Made by a program: the position numbers and the translations under genes. Positions 1-12,476 of a stretch of 64,000 nucleotides of DNA are shown piece after piece (the first letter of the stretch is position 1; the number at the start of each line of letters is the position of its first letter). Under the pieces are notes generated by a model. That model did no database searches, had not been told where the DNA came from, and was given only the letters and a program-made list of their open reading frames with translations. Source of the DNA: Pisolithus tinctorius (taxonomy: Eukaryota > Basidiomycota > Agaricomycetes > Boletales > Pisolithaceae); contig JANFAH010000001.1 in NCBI GenBank assembly GCA_024663395.1, forward strand, positions 5,890,001 to 5,954,000. Direction: 5' to 3'.

Positions 1-449
1 CAAGAATAGGTGACATACAGAGGAGTGTCCTCCTCCAAACCGCAGTTGCGTATCTCAAACGTGTGTACATTTGTCAAGTGAGCGAACGCTTGGATTATTT
101 TGGGTGGATCGAGGGACGATGCAAGTGAAAGGGAAAGAGATTGAAGGCGAGAGGACGCGGAGAGGATCTCGACGAGAGCGTCTGTGGGAGAGAAGTGGTC
201 GAGGTGTGTGCTCTTACGCTCCGTGCAGACGGATAGAGAGAGGATGTACTGGCCATAGTGTCTTGGGACGTGGAGAACGAATGCCTGGAGAGATTCGGCG
301 GACGGGAGGATGACGTTCGCGAAGATGGCAGGGAGACAGAGCGAATGGGATGATCGGCACGTGGCAGCGAGTGCTCTGACTGCACTAGACGGCAGGCGGT
401 TCATGATGTCGATGAGGAGTTCCGTTGGGAGTGAGCGCCAACTACACAT
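1..449 (-). CDS. F-box protein, 5' part only (runs off left edge)
   Basis: Reading the minus strand from the ATG at 447-449 gives an open frame of 149 codons to the window edge. It begins MCSWRSLPTELLIDIMNRLP and continues with a conserved-looking ALAATCRSSH segment, which is the F-box pattern (LPxELLxxI..L, then xxxLaxxCrxxh). Downstream residues (about 80-145) are leucine-rich with LRR-like spacing, as in fungal F-box/LRR proteins. In such proteins the F-box binds Skp1 in an SCF ubiquitin ligase and the C-terminal part selects the substrate. The substrate cannot be inferred because the C-terminus lies outside the window. No in-frame stop interrupts the frame. Another ORF in this stretch (95-385 minus) is an out-of-frame, serine-rich shadow of this gene. 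Confidence 0.75.
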   Translation of the reverse strand, partial: MCSWRSLPTELLIDIMNRLPSSAVRALAATCRSSHSLCLPAIFANVILPSAESLQAFVLHVPRHYGQYILSLSVCTERKSTHLDHFSPTDALVEILSASSRLQSLSLSLASSLDPPKIIQAFAHLTNVHTFEIRNCGLEEDTPLYVTYS

Positions 450-3400
450 TGTCGTGGATCGAGGGTGTGTGGTTGTGGCATTTTGCAGGCTGCTATTTAT
501 TGTATCGTAGTGGGTGATACGTTTGATTCCATCCTTGTCGGCCTGTGCTGTCATCCGATTGGGCCATCATATTATTACCGCTTCTTCTCCCCCGCCGTGC
601 ACGGAGAGTCCTGTCATGCAGATTGTCGTCGAGTATCAGTACCAGGACTAGTGACTGTGTCTGCCCGGTGATTGGCGAGGAAGAGGCTCCGGCCGCCAAT
701 CCTGCCTCGGCGGGCACTCCGCACCCTCCGTCGTCACTCCATACGATACATTCCGAGATCCGGCACCATCGCACGATCCACCCCTTGTTTCTCGCTGCGT
801 TCGACGTTGGAGTAAAACAATAGATGCCCCGTATGCGACTCTCCTCCCCACCAGATCTCGTCGCCAAGATCCCTTCCTGTCCAGACTTGCCCGATCAACC
901 CCAAATCAATCTACAGGCCTTGTTTTTGCTGTGCCGGCGCGCTCATAAACTAACACATGTCGTTATCCCCGCCCCACATTGTCCCACAAGGTAGCAGCTG
1001 TCTGTAGCTGTCTCTACGGCGACCACCAAACTGGCCGGATGGTCCCGTCGGTCCCAGGGCAATGTGATTAATGCACATCTACATGTGAAATCGTACATCC
1101 ATTTCTGCCGACGCGGATCTGTTCCTAATTGTACCATTTTCACCCGTGCTCGCCCACCGCAGTACGTATAACGCTACAGCGGACTTGTTATTGTCCGCGC
1201 CCAATCAACCCACGATCATCGATTCATATACGTGGGGTTTTCAAGTCTCTGCCTACCTCCCCCAAGCTCATACTGGTATGCCGGCACCGCCTGTTGGCCA
1301 CGGTCACATCTATGTGCCAGGAAACGGAACCGTTACTCTGGGTCTGGTCCTGGTTCCCGTCCTTCGGTGCGCTTTTGATGCCAGCTCTGTTGGCTGTGGC
1401 AAACCGTCGGTATCAACATCACTCCTACAGTTCAATTCAATGCTTCAAGCCTCCACTTCCTGTACACGCAGGGTGATATGTCTACTCTGTGCGAAGAACA
1501 ACACAGTTCTCACGGGTGCCAGTTTCAGGCATGATATATGACTGCTGTGCCACGGTCCCGTTTGCACTGCTGGTCACGGTTACGTCATCGTTTACATAGC
1601 GTAAGAATGTGGTGTCGAAACCGCTGCGTGAACGGTTCAACCTCCGTCGTGGCGCTCGATGCAGTCTGACTTTCCGCAATTCAAGCTTTCCCAGGTTTAA
1701 AGACAACAATTCCCTTGTTCTTGAACGTTGGCTCTGTACGCTTTCACACTACGAAATAACGATATCATCAAAAATGCGTGAAGTGGGTGGGCGCTATTAT
1801 GTAAGTGATCTTTTGATTCCCTTTCCCCAATGATTTGCTCTGTCTCTGTCAGTGATGACAGACACAGCTAAGATGGAGAGGTACGACCGCACGTTTATAA
1901 TTAAGCAGCTAGGCAAGCATCAGAAGACTTCAAGATACTGCCCCCGAGGCCACCACACTGAGGCTTCCCTCTCACGGGGATGTTGAGAAGGTTGCCACCG
2001 GACAGCACCCAAAACTGTCTGTACGGGAAATACACACAACATTGCAGGGAAGCATGGCAGGAGTGGAGTCACGGTGACATCCAGATTCTAGAATATTGCT
2101 GCGGCTCATCATTGCCGTCTGACCTTGATAGTTGACTGGGAGGGTTGAAAGGGTTGGAACGCGGGCTATACACTACACTCTTGGCGATGCCCATGTCACA
2201 TGCCCATTTGATCTACCGTAGGAACGGACTCCCGCCTCCAGCAATTGGGTCTCCGAGTTGAGGTTTTTCCTAGACAGCAATGACCAAGGTCAGTGACCGT
2301 TGACCTGCCCCCCCATGGAACTGGAATTATAGAGACGACAGTGGCCTAGGAGATCAGGATACTTGAGCAATTTGGTGTGAAAGAAGGGGGAGACTTCTCT
2401 TGACACGATCCTCTGGTGGTCTGTATGAACTCGAGTCTGGACCACCAGCGGTTCGACATCATCTCTTAAATGCTCAACACCAAACTCCTCTGGCCCGGAT
2501 CCCCGTTATTGGAGCCTCACCAAATAGGGGATTACATGCTTACATCGTACCAACTCTTCCATCTTCCACAGTTGGCAGGCTGAGAAATGGTCAAAACCAC
2601 GATTGAGCCAACGTTTAAAGACAGCGGTGCCACACCCACGATTGCCATTCTTCGCACTTCCCCCCATTTTGTCAGTAGCAGGTTCAAATCGCTGCTCATC
2701 CAAGTCCCTATATTAGCACCAACTTGTCCCTTTGAGGTCACTTCAGCTCTGTCCCTTCTGCCAGTCAACGTCGTCCATTCACGTTAGGAGGGTTATGGCT
2801 CCTATCAGTCGTCGTACCCTCACCGCCCTCGCGCTCGTTTTCCGCGCAGCCGGAGATCCTCGAGTCCAATTCCCAAAGTTTCAGAAAACTTGAAACGCCG
2901 TTCCCAGATGCTGACGTCTGCCTGGCTATGTCCGGCTTTTCCTGGAGTGTGCAATTTTCGAGAGGCATCAGGTTTGCTCCTAGTAATCGTTGTGAACGAC
3001 GAGTGTCGTCGTTAATTATTATTATCCAATAACAACACAATTCTATGCGGTGCTCCAATGCGGCGACCCGAGGTAGAGAAAGGCGGTGTATGCTATGGTC
3101 ATTTCGTACTACTACGAGTTCCAACGGGTGCCCAAGATAGGAGTCTGATCGCCAAAATCGGTCCAGCACCGCACGCAGACAGGCAAAAGGCAGTTGAAAC
3201 CAGGTATTTGTAAAGGTTCGATGCTCGGGACAAAAGGCAAGCGAGGGGGCTCTGTGCAAGCACTGAAGTGTAACGGCGACGTCCGAAGTCATCGAACCGG
3301 TTTCATCGCTCTACTCTCAGTTTGAACTTGCCGTAACCCGTTTAAACGGCAACATGCACGGCACATGTGAATAGCTGTATGACATATGTTAGCCTGCCGT

Positions 3401-5807
3401 AGCATGTTCCCGGTTTCGCAATTGCTCTTGACGCTCTCCCAGAATATCCGTTTACCCTCGCAACACAATGCTGGAAACGCATCCCCCCTTCCGTCGTGTT
3501 CTTTGCTGCCGGTGGATTAATCGATCGATTTCCTGCCACGGAAATCCAATGCCTTTAACAAATACAGTGCGCACCTTCTCCGCTCCTCGTTTCGCGCGAG
3601 AATCGCTAATTCCTAATTCAGTTTTTCTTGAATGCAACTTGGGTAGCCTGCGCATATAAGTCACCAAATGATAGTGAACCCCCTTTGCCATTTCTTTGCA
3701 ACGACTGCAATTATTCCAAGATGATTGATGTAGATACCATATGATGAGCGTCAATGGCGGGGTTCAGGTGGCGAAAACTTACGTCCTTTACTTGGTGGAA
3801 AGAATCCAAGTTATGTGGACATACTTAATTGGGTTAGTTCAAGACTAGAAGCTCCCGTGCCTTAATTCTGAATCCGATACCCGGAGTTGCATCGTTTCCG
3901 GACTGAAAGAGGAGGGGACGAAGAGGGCGAGATCAGGAAGTAGGAGCCGGGCGAGAGATACGATTTTGCCCCACGATACCACCTCACAGGTCGACGACTG
4001 CTCATAATGATTATAGAGTGCCTAACAGCTTGGCTCCACTTTCTGATCGGTGGGGCTGCCAAAATATACGGCCTGGACGTGATACAGATGTAATTGGCCA
4101 ACCGGTCCGATCGATAAGTGGCGTCTTGGCGGCCGCAGTAGTATGCATATTGGTCATCTACGGGGGCATTCCCGTTCGTACCTTGAGGAACATGGTTTAC
4201 TGTTGCGTCCGATTACGCCGGCGTAGTGTAGTTCCATCGCTGCATGTGACGGAGAATTCGGGTCATCCACGAGTGATAAGAGAATCTTCGAAGTTGATAT
4301 GGCAGGTAATCTATTCCAGCCGTTGCTCTCGGAAATCCTGTGAGCCATGCCCATTGTGGTATCAGGAATACTTTCCCCGTTCCGAGAGCAGGAGGGGTAC
4401 CAAATGGCAGCTTGAGGCAGCGCATGGGTGTATAGGAATGAGGTGTGGTCTTACACGCGAACGTTGGCATGTGCAAGTGTCGCTCTCGGGTATGTAGGAG
4501 CCGATGGGGACATACTAGTATAAAACCACGCTAAAAAGCTCCGATTTGAAACCGGTGTGTTGCAAATACAACACACCGAGTCGGAAGGATGGTTACATAT
4601 GTTTCAGGTACAGGTACGAATTTCGACGCACTTGCGATGGTGTCAGTGGTTAGAGATAGTCGTTTAGGGTGCGTGGTACGCACAGTTGAAACAACCTGTC
4701 TTCAGGAGACACCGGCCATTTGTCCCTTTCGTCGTGATGGCATCCGCGCAGGTCCAATATTCATTCTTGCAGTACTCGTTTTGCAATTCGATACTCACTA
4801 GTAATCACAAGTCGCTGGTCGCCACTAGGTTGAAACTGAACGTTTCGAACGGGAAGCACAGCACTGCCACCTACTAACCTTAATAGTCGCGGGCCGGCAT
4901 CTCCGTGTGCTTGCTCAGCCGTGTCTGTGCTCTTTGTCAGAGTTTGAGCCCAGTCCTCTTGTCAGCGCGAGCCGAAGAAAGTTTTTGGATTGTCCCTCTT
5001 TTCGTACTTATAAGAAATATCCAATCACCATTTTGCCCTTCTTTTGAAAGGTCCCGTAAGATTCACACCTAAGATGGTAGCAATCTCGGATGCCATATCT
5101 AGTATACCGCCAAGTCCCTTCGGGTTCGTCGTCGAGGGGATACCTTCACTGACAATGGGAAAATTACGTGCGCATGCACTCACTCACGACTAGACTGAGA
5201 GCAGTTTGTCCCCCCTTCAAGGAAAAGTACGTTGCTAATGTGCACGGCCGGATTCCTCCTGTTCATGCATTGGCGTGTGCGGTTCAGAAGATATTTAAAT
5301 GAGTCAAGCGGCAGCAAGCCCGCTGTAGCATCTGCGAATCCAGCCGTTTCTTTCCCTCCGTGGTATGGCACTTGCTTATCATTGGAAACAGTCTCACCAC
5401 CCGATTTATCCATGGGACTTGACATTGAAGTTGACTTGCGTCACGGTACTTATTCACAGAGGAATGTTTTGCATGACGAACTTGTGACTTGGCTGCAAGT
5501 ACGTCGGATGGACGGGGGGCGGCCACGTTTCGAATTGCAGTGACTTAAATACAGACCAAACATGCCTGTCTACGAGTGCGTTGTGTATCCAATTGGTGAT
5601 GAGACACCGTAAATGAAGGGGCAGGGAAAGCAAAGAGACAACTGTCGGAGCAACTAAAAATTACACGGTTGCAAGAAATCTACAGACATTCGTGAAATCG
5701 CAATGGATGACTGGGAACAGCAAAGACGTCTATGAGAGAACAGAAAAGCAGACCAAGCTACATGCAACGGCGCCGTGATTCAAGGAAGTTTACAAGTCGG
5801 GGATGCA
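450..5807. other. gene-poor region, no recognisable gene
   Basis: About 5.4 kb between the F-box gene and the DUF1275 gene. The longest open frames are 131 codons (1146-1541 plus), 175 codons (2765-3292 minus) and 159 codons (4018-4497 plus). None resembles a family I know, and they overlap equally good frames on the other strand. I see no reverse transcriptase, transposase or long terminal repeat. Small symmetric motifs are present: a 12-bp palindrome with a GTTTAAAC core at 3338-3349, and a perfect 10-bp inverted repeat at 4553-4578. The region could hold lineage-specific genes with many introns or decayed sequence; I cannot tell which. Confidence 0.5.
4553..4578. repeat. perfect 10-bp inverted repeat with 6-nt loop
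   Basis: The arm CGGTGTGTTG (4553-4562) is followed by the loop CAAATA and the exact reverse complement CAACACACCG (4569-4578). The transcript of either strand would form a 10-bp hairpin. It lies in non-coding DNA and has no adjacent T-run, so there is no reason to call it a terminator. Confidence 0.6.
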
Positions 5808-6875
5808 TCACTTCTTGAACCCCTCGTCATCTTCCGCATCAAATTTCCTTTCCGTTTTCTTCGGGATCAGGAACCACGAACCGCTGATAACGAGACGCAA
5901 TCCAGCTGCTATTCCCAAGGTAATTGCTGGGCCCACTTGATCGATCGTGCAGCGCCCCGAAAAGCCACCCACAAGCATGAAGAGGATGGTCAACAATTTA
6001 TGGTCGCGATCTGCCACGCCCCTCCGAAGGTGGAATAGCTTGGGCTCGGATATCAACTCACACCATATAGAAGTGAGTACGACTAGATCGACCACACTTG
6101 AGTTCCGGAAACAATGTACATCTTATTGCAACTGACCTGAGGTAGAGAACTGCGTGTTGATCCGCTTAGCCATAACACCCTGCAGGCCCATGCTTGCACT
6201 CATGAATCCATACCCTAGGAAGGCCAACGGAGTTGTCCACACTGGGCCGGTACCAGTTGGTGCGTACCAAGGCAAGTTACTCTTCCAGAGCGCGATAGCA
6301 GCCCCCATGGTGAGGAGGGCCTGGAATAGAGTTCCGCATACCAACCATATACGAGCACTGTACCCAACTCTCTCGCCGATCCGCCCAACGAAACCGCCTA
6401 GGATGAAGCTGAGCAAAGATGTGAGAGCAAGGCGATCAGTCATGCGGTAAAGGTGGTCTGGCTCCTTGTCTAAAAATCGGCCGATCGCGATAGAGAGCTG
6501 TAGGTCAGTAAAGCAAGATGAGCTCGAGAGTGCTTGCATCGGCAAGGGCTTTACAATATTACCTGGATAGTATTCCCAGTTTGAGATGCGCACCAGGCGA
6601 AGATTGCTGAGAAACAGACAGCATTGCTGTACGCAAGTAAGCCAAATTTATTACACGCTCTTGCGAACCAACCGAACTCACAGGAAGCCGGTTATGAAAC
6701 AGTATCCTACCAACGGCACGATCGCACGCTGCTCGTCGATTTCTTCTAGGAAAAAACCTTTGACAGTCACAATCGTCGCGTCATCGGCACCAGAGCTTTT
6801 TGGGCGTCGATGTGAGGACGACTGTGAGCGCCGTCGTTCCACAACCGGAGCGGGGAGTACCATTGAGCCCTCCAT
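5808..6875 (-). CDS. DUF1275 (YoaK-type) integral membrane protein
   Basis: Four exons join cleanly (6875-6682, 6626-6563, 6497-6137, 6082-5808) into a 297-residue protein. The first about 40 residues are charged and cytosolic-looking. After them come about six hydrophobic segments. Family-typical sequence includes GYCFITGFLNAVCFSAIFAW, CASQTGNTIQLSI, GLQGVMAKRINTQF and SVVLTSIWCELI, which match the DUF1275 (YoaK) pattern of a small-residue motif followed by TGN and NTQF..TxVLT..W. DUF1275 proteins occur in bacteria and fungi; their function is unknown, although some are described as putative transporters. The exon 4 acceptor was chosen at CTAG before 6082 because it gives the conserved NTQFSTSVVLTSIW join; an acceptor a few bases upstream breaks the frame. 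There is no clear link to the neighbours. Confidence 0.82.
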
Positions 6876-9731
6876 TAGAAAGATCGTCCTCTAGGATTTT
6901 GCCACAAAGAACGTCGCAGTGGTGCTAGTGAACGGATACTCCGGAGGTAGAACTCGGGGCAGTAGGACCTCAACAAGGTAGAGGTCTTTATATTCGATTC
7001 AGGCCCCAAGTGCTGTGCATTTGGAGACAAGCCGCAGCCTCAATTTTTCCGACTTAGTGGATTTTGCAATCCTCGGCGAGGTGTCGGTTAGTTCTTAGCC
7101 TTCCGAATGCGGGAAACCTTACGACAACTGATAACACACAATGGACAGCGCGGAGTCTGATTGTGTTTCGTTTGCTTGGGATCGCGCTCAAGGTAATTAC
7201 CGCCGCTTGACTGTCTTAATAAATTGCATATCAAGTATCAGAACAGACATGAAACAGACATACGAGAACCGTTCACCAGATGGGGAGTGTGCCAAGTGAT
7301 GCGTCCCTGAGCTATCCGTAAAACACAGTCAAGCCGAAGAACGCTTGGCTTGGACAGAGTGAAATGGGTTCAAAATCCCAACTTCAACTTCTGATCATTA
7401 TTTGAGACTGGCCTAGGAAAAAAATCGGTCATAAACTTGTAATCCTCCGTTCCTCGAAGTTGCTACTTTTTCCGCGGCGTTTGTTTGGATCCAAGGCTCT
7501 TGCCAAACAGGCGTCTTTCCTTTTCAGTGATACCTGTCACGGATACGTCTGTTGCAGACACTGCAATTACATAAGCTTGGCAGCGTTCTTTATCTGGAAG
7601 AAGTAGCATCTGTTTACTTGCTCCTAAACCACAGATCTTGCAGTCGACAGTCTTTAATATCGGGGGTAGTCAACCCGGGGCTATGCCAACTCTGTACCTT
7701 CAATATCTCTACCCCCCATAAAATCGTTGGTATCGGGGGGTGAGGGTACAAAATCCTTCCGTCATGGACGCGTGTCCTTGAAATCGACGGCACGCCGACA
7801 GCCCGAGGAGGTTGAGTGTCATCTCTTCCACCTCGTGGAGGGATGGACGTCGGTAATAGTGCAAATGGTTAGCCTGTCGAGATCGGCGTTACACGAAACA
7901 AATTGTTTTACTAAAAGTGGCGTATAGGTTTTCTCCGTGCTGTTGACTGTTAGGGTTAAAAAGTTAGCCGCGGTAGATACTCATTGCATTGCTCTGACGC
8001 AGGGATTTTTTCACATCTCTCCCATGCTGTCTAATATCCTTGCGGAACACGAGCAAGCGGAAGGATGCGCGTAGATGTCATCTATACTTTCCATCCTAAC
8101 AGGTTTGCGTAAGAATGCCGGCGAGGGCCTTTGCTTAATTGCCGTCAGCTGCATTTCTTTTGGAATAATCACAAACCTGTGTGCTTTCACGTGTCGATTG
8201 GGTGGTATTACATTACAAAGATACGGTGTTCACTTACCTGCCAAGCGATCTCTCGTACTCGCTGCCGGCTTGGCAATCGATAAGTGAAGGTGTGTAGAGT
8301 CGTAAGTACACACTTTCTCGCAGAAAAAAATTCCTTGTGCCGTGCGAATAAGCCACCGCTCTATCACCATTGGTCGATATAAGCCTATGTGCCCGAACTA
8401 CTAATTCGATATAAACAGTTGGTTAGAAAACGCTCGGTAAATGCTAGGTGCACGACCGCCGATGAAAGCTCACCATCTATCATTTAAACGCCAACGTAGC
8501 CTCGATGAGCCACCGTTCCCTACAACCTCGCTAGGCATTTATCAGATATGGCTATTTCAGCGTCGTCGTCTACTGTGTCCATTCCATAGCAAACGCATCG
8601 CACCCTGCTTGGGTCTTAGCCGCCAACCGCCCAGCGACAATGCCCGAAAGTGGCGATTGAGGGCACGTTACTACCAGAATCAATTGGCTCTGGATCCAGG
8701 AGTTGCTCCCTGGCAGTCAGCGACGGAAGTTGTGCAGGACTTGAAGGTACGATTAGCGCCTTGCGTGGCCACTTGAGAAGGGAGAGTTATGGTCACGCGG
8801 TGTCCCAGACGTTGCTTGGGCAACCTTTTTTGAGATCAACCGGGATGCACTGACAACCCCGGTAAGTCTACAACTGTATATTGACCTGACTCCGTCTTTC
8901 TTTGCAGCAGTGAGTAGGGGAACTGTGCGCCCTCGTCTTTATAGTGTTTTATCAAGTTCTGTATGCTAATGGACGCAGGTAAAGCATGGCTTTGATGTGA
9001 TTAACTATCAGGCACTGACTTGCAATCGCGGCCATTGTCCGCCAAATATTTGGTAACATCCAAGGAAGCAGCTGTCTTGTTTAGGGGCCTAAGAGTGAAT
9101 GTTTTGAGCTACCATATCTAGTTTGTGCAGATGACGACCTTGTATATGTATCTTCTTGTATCTATGCCGTCCGCGGCCGGCGGTCACATCATAAACGTAG
9201 CAAGTGATGGCGTCGTTAAATGTTCAGCGTGGCTAGGTCGTCGCCGTGTTGACTATCGGCGTAAACGTCGGTTAAAGGTAGAAGTGTAACTAAGAGTTAG
9301 AGCTTGAGTCGTAAGTATTGTGTTTAGGTCACGTGACTGTACGCGACGACGCGCTCTTTAAGCAATTTCCCACGGCAGCTTTGACTTCCAAGCTTGTTGC
9401 AACCTCACGTTGGCTGTCGTTGCGGTAGATAGCCTTCGTTCCTGTCCATCCATCGTCTGCCAGTGTCCGTACAGCCCTCGTCAACTTCGAAAAAAGTCAC
9501 AAGAGACCAGAAAAGACCTGTAACCATCCCGATCGGTGGTTGGCCCCGCGGGTCGTTACCTTGTTTTGAGCCACCTACAATTTGGCTTGTGCTTTCTTTC
9601 GTCCCCACATTCCGCCCTGCTTTTCCGTTGTTCGATACTCGGACGTTGAAAGGTGGGCAATTTCCGCTGAGAGAACGGCGCTTATTGACTCTTCTTTCAA
9701 CTGCATGACAGCAATGCCTTCCATCGCCACC
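6876..9731. other. gene-poor region upstream of the RING/RRM gene
   Basis: About 2.9 kb with only short ORFs (the largest is 111 codons at 8441-8776 plus), none resembling a known family. The last about 500 bp probably holds the promoter of the RING/RRM gene and contains the CACGTG palindrome annotated separately. No tRNA could be folded; a T-arm-like stretch near 7365 was rejected. Confidence 0.45.
9328..9337. promoter_or_regulatory. palindromic CACGTG (E-box) site
   Basis: The 10-bp palindrome GTCACGTGAC lies about 400 bp upstream of the RING/RRM start codon. CACGTG is the core bound by basic helix-loop-helix factors such as Cbf1 and Pho4 in fungi. Its function here is inferred from the motif and position alone. 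Confidence 0.35.
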
Positions 9732-12476
9732 ATGCACAAGCACTCTCTTTCGGTCCCTTCGATTCCAGCGTCAGCGCCAACCTCTCCCGCTGTCACCCGT
9801 CTCAACAAAACAGAGCGCGACCATTTTCGTCCGGCCACACCCCAGCGCTCAGTCCGCCCAATGAAGTCATCGTCTCGGTCACCTATCAGTCCGGCGAGCA
9901 CATATTCCTCACCCTACACACCACTTAGTCTTCGCTCCTTCCCCACACCGTCTAGCTCAACACTCACCACCCCGGGGTCAGTCACTGGCTCGAAGGGGTT
10001 TCCTGCCCTCCAATCGCCTGAATGTGAAGCACCTTGCAAGTTGGCCAGCGAGAGTTTGGCGGACGCCGGTGCGAACTGGCGCTCACGTGCGAATGAGAAT
10101 GGCATCAAGGTCGCCCTCGCCTCGGATTCTAGTTTTGGGAACGATGAAGGTACTCTTTTTCGTTCTACGTGTCTAGAGGCAAGGCACACTCACCGTGCTA
10201 TTACCTAACCATGTTGTCCGTGAACACCACCCTTTGCGGCCGATGATGACTCGCTCCTGGCTGTGTATATGCACATTTCTCTGCCAGAAGTCGATGACCC
10301 CCCCTTTTCTGATGCGAGGTCAACAGCTTTCGTAAACGACGCAGGTATAGCATTGCCACCACTGCACTATATCGAGCCTGCTCTGACGATCCTATGTAGT
10401 TCTTCTGCCGGCTCCACTCCTCACAGGTCATAGGCGCTCCCGGACGCAGTCAAACATCTCTCTGGCATGTGCGGCAACCCAGCAAGTGCAGACTCCTGCC
10501 AGGCGGACCCTCGGGGTGCTGAACACGCCGCCACCCAAGTCATCCCATTCCAATGAATTAAAAGTTAAAGGAAGCTACACCGCCCCTGCCCTTCTACATC
10601 GCCGCCGCCCTTCTTTTGGACAGGTCTGTGATTGTACTTCCGAGGCGTTCCCCAATAGATATCCTGACTCGATGTGGCCGCTTAATGTTTCAGATATCAG
10701 CGGAACTGTTCGACATCGACGAAAATGCTCCTGAGCCCTACCCTCAGTCTTTCCCTACTGCTTCCCAATCTTTGATTTTGCAAGATCCTTTCAACGCTTG
10801 CCCATTATCAACAATCCCTGAATCTATTCCGCAAGATTTCTGCCCTGCATACCCTGACATGCACATTAACGCTATCACCAAGCCAACCATCTCATCCTGC
10901 CTTGTTTGTGGCCGCTCAGGTGGCCGACTCGTTGTTATCGAGCCCTGTAAACACCCTCATTGCAACGCTTGTTTTACCAGCGCACTCAACATTGTCGGCG
11001 AGAAAGATATGGAATGTGCTGTTTGCAAGGCGTCAGTTCTCAATTTTGCCTTCCACACTGTCCCTTGCTGCGAAACCGATCCATCGCCTTCAATCAACCT
11101 ACAGAGCAACCAGATGCCATCGTTTTTCGACAGCGTGGCGCCTACCCTACAGCAGCGCTCCTCCAGGGGAGATTATCCATTCTCTCTCAATGTTTCTAAC
11201 TCGAAACCCTTACCATCACTGATGAGCGCAATGTCGCTCTACAGCACATCCCGCAACCTTTCGCCGACAGGTGTCTCAACCCCCACGCAAAGAAACGAAA
11301 ATATTGTCCTTCGTATAGACAATGTTCCTTGGGTGGGTTCATTTCAGTAAGGAATGTTTTACGAGTTAACGTGTTTGCTAGGATATCACACCTCCCGCTA
11401 TCGCTGCTTGGCTGAAGCATCCAGTCGTCCGTGTCCATGTTCTTTTAGACCAGCGCGGGAAGACTCTTAGTCATGCTTATGTTGAACTCACAACGGAAGA
11501 TATCGCAAAAACTGCACTACGCGAAGTGCAGAATTCGGTCCTTGGAAAAGGAAAACGGGCACGTGGCGTTACTGTTACGCGCAGTAGCCAAGAAGAGCTT
11601 ATGCGGGCGGTGAGTTGGACTGCATTCCATGCAGCGAGCGGTGTAGTTACGACTTGGCGCACAGCTATTCCCATCATGGAAAGGCGCCTTCGACGGTTGT
11701 CGGCCAACGCTTCCAGGACTGGGACCGGAGCATCTCGCTGTCGTGGTCACGACAGGTCTCGTGACGGTCACTGAACTTGATGCTTTGATGCGACTTATAC
11801 AATCCCCGGATGTAAGCTCTGTTTACTCGGTGCACGTTTTATGATTAAGTAAATTCTTGTGGCAGTCTCACTTCCTTAAAGTGCCTTCCCTTCCGTTCTA
11901 CTTCCTCATCAGCATTTTGTCGAAATTTCCTGCCGAGGTTGAAAGCATGGCGTATTGGTCCGCTGGTGTAAGAGATGCGCTATTTGGTAGGTGATTTGTA
12001 GCCCGTGTTGTACATACCTTCCTGACGCATCCAACAGGCTTGACATACAGTAAGCTCGGTCTACCTGAAACCATTAATTTTAATCTTAATTATCTGTCCT
12101 AGATGCTCTGAACATTTTAGCTGCACGTTGCCAAGAGCGTGGACGGGCGGACGACCTTCAGCTCCTTAACGACCTCTTAGAAGTCGGTATCTCATGTCAA
12201 GGTACGTTGTTTGGTTTTCTCGTCTGCGCCACACTCAGTTCCGGATCAGCATTCACCGCTCAGCAACTCGAGATGATGATGGCCGTTGAGGTTGCCTGCA
12301 AAAGTGCTCAAACCACCACACACAGATTATCTCCGAGTTATAACTTTTCTAATGCCACATCCATTCCGTTGGATAGCGGCTGCACGGGGTCACCTTACAG
12401 TGCAATTGCGAGGGAGTTTGGCGTCAATGAAGAATTCGTCCATGCGCTAGCCCATCGATTGGGTGGCCTTTTCTGA
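9732..12476 (+). CDS. RING-finger plus RRM protein
   Basis: Ten exons close in frame (9732-10149, 10288-10344, 10427-10623, 10694-11332, 11382-11609, 11665-11811, 11866-11986, 12038-12049, 12103-12201, 12250-12476) and give 714 residues. The start at 9732 has the Kozak-like context GCCACCATG; in-frame ATGs at 9705 and 9714 are alternatives. Residues 1-290 are Ser/Pro-rich and look disordered. Residues about 293-337 form a C3HC4-like zinc finger (CLVCGR..., CKHPHCNAC, CAVCK). An RRM-like domain starts at about residue 429 (NIVLRIDNVPWDITP, then HAYVELTTEDIAKTAL). The C-terminal region is helical and unrecognised. RING plus RRM suggests an RNA-binding ubiquitin ligase or RNA regulator; this is inferred from the domains only. 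It converges on the PPOX gene, with 400 bp between stops. Exon 8 is only 12 nt. Confidence 0.8.

Noticed and set aside
2765..3292. 175-codon minus-strand ORF
   Set aside because: No recognisable domain or composition typical of a gene; a frame of this length can occur by chance in a 5-kb non-coding block.
7330..7400. tRNA-like T-arm sequence GGGTTCAAAATCCC
   Set aside because: The loop is one base too long, and no A-box, acceptor stem or anticodon arm could be folded upstream.
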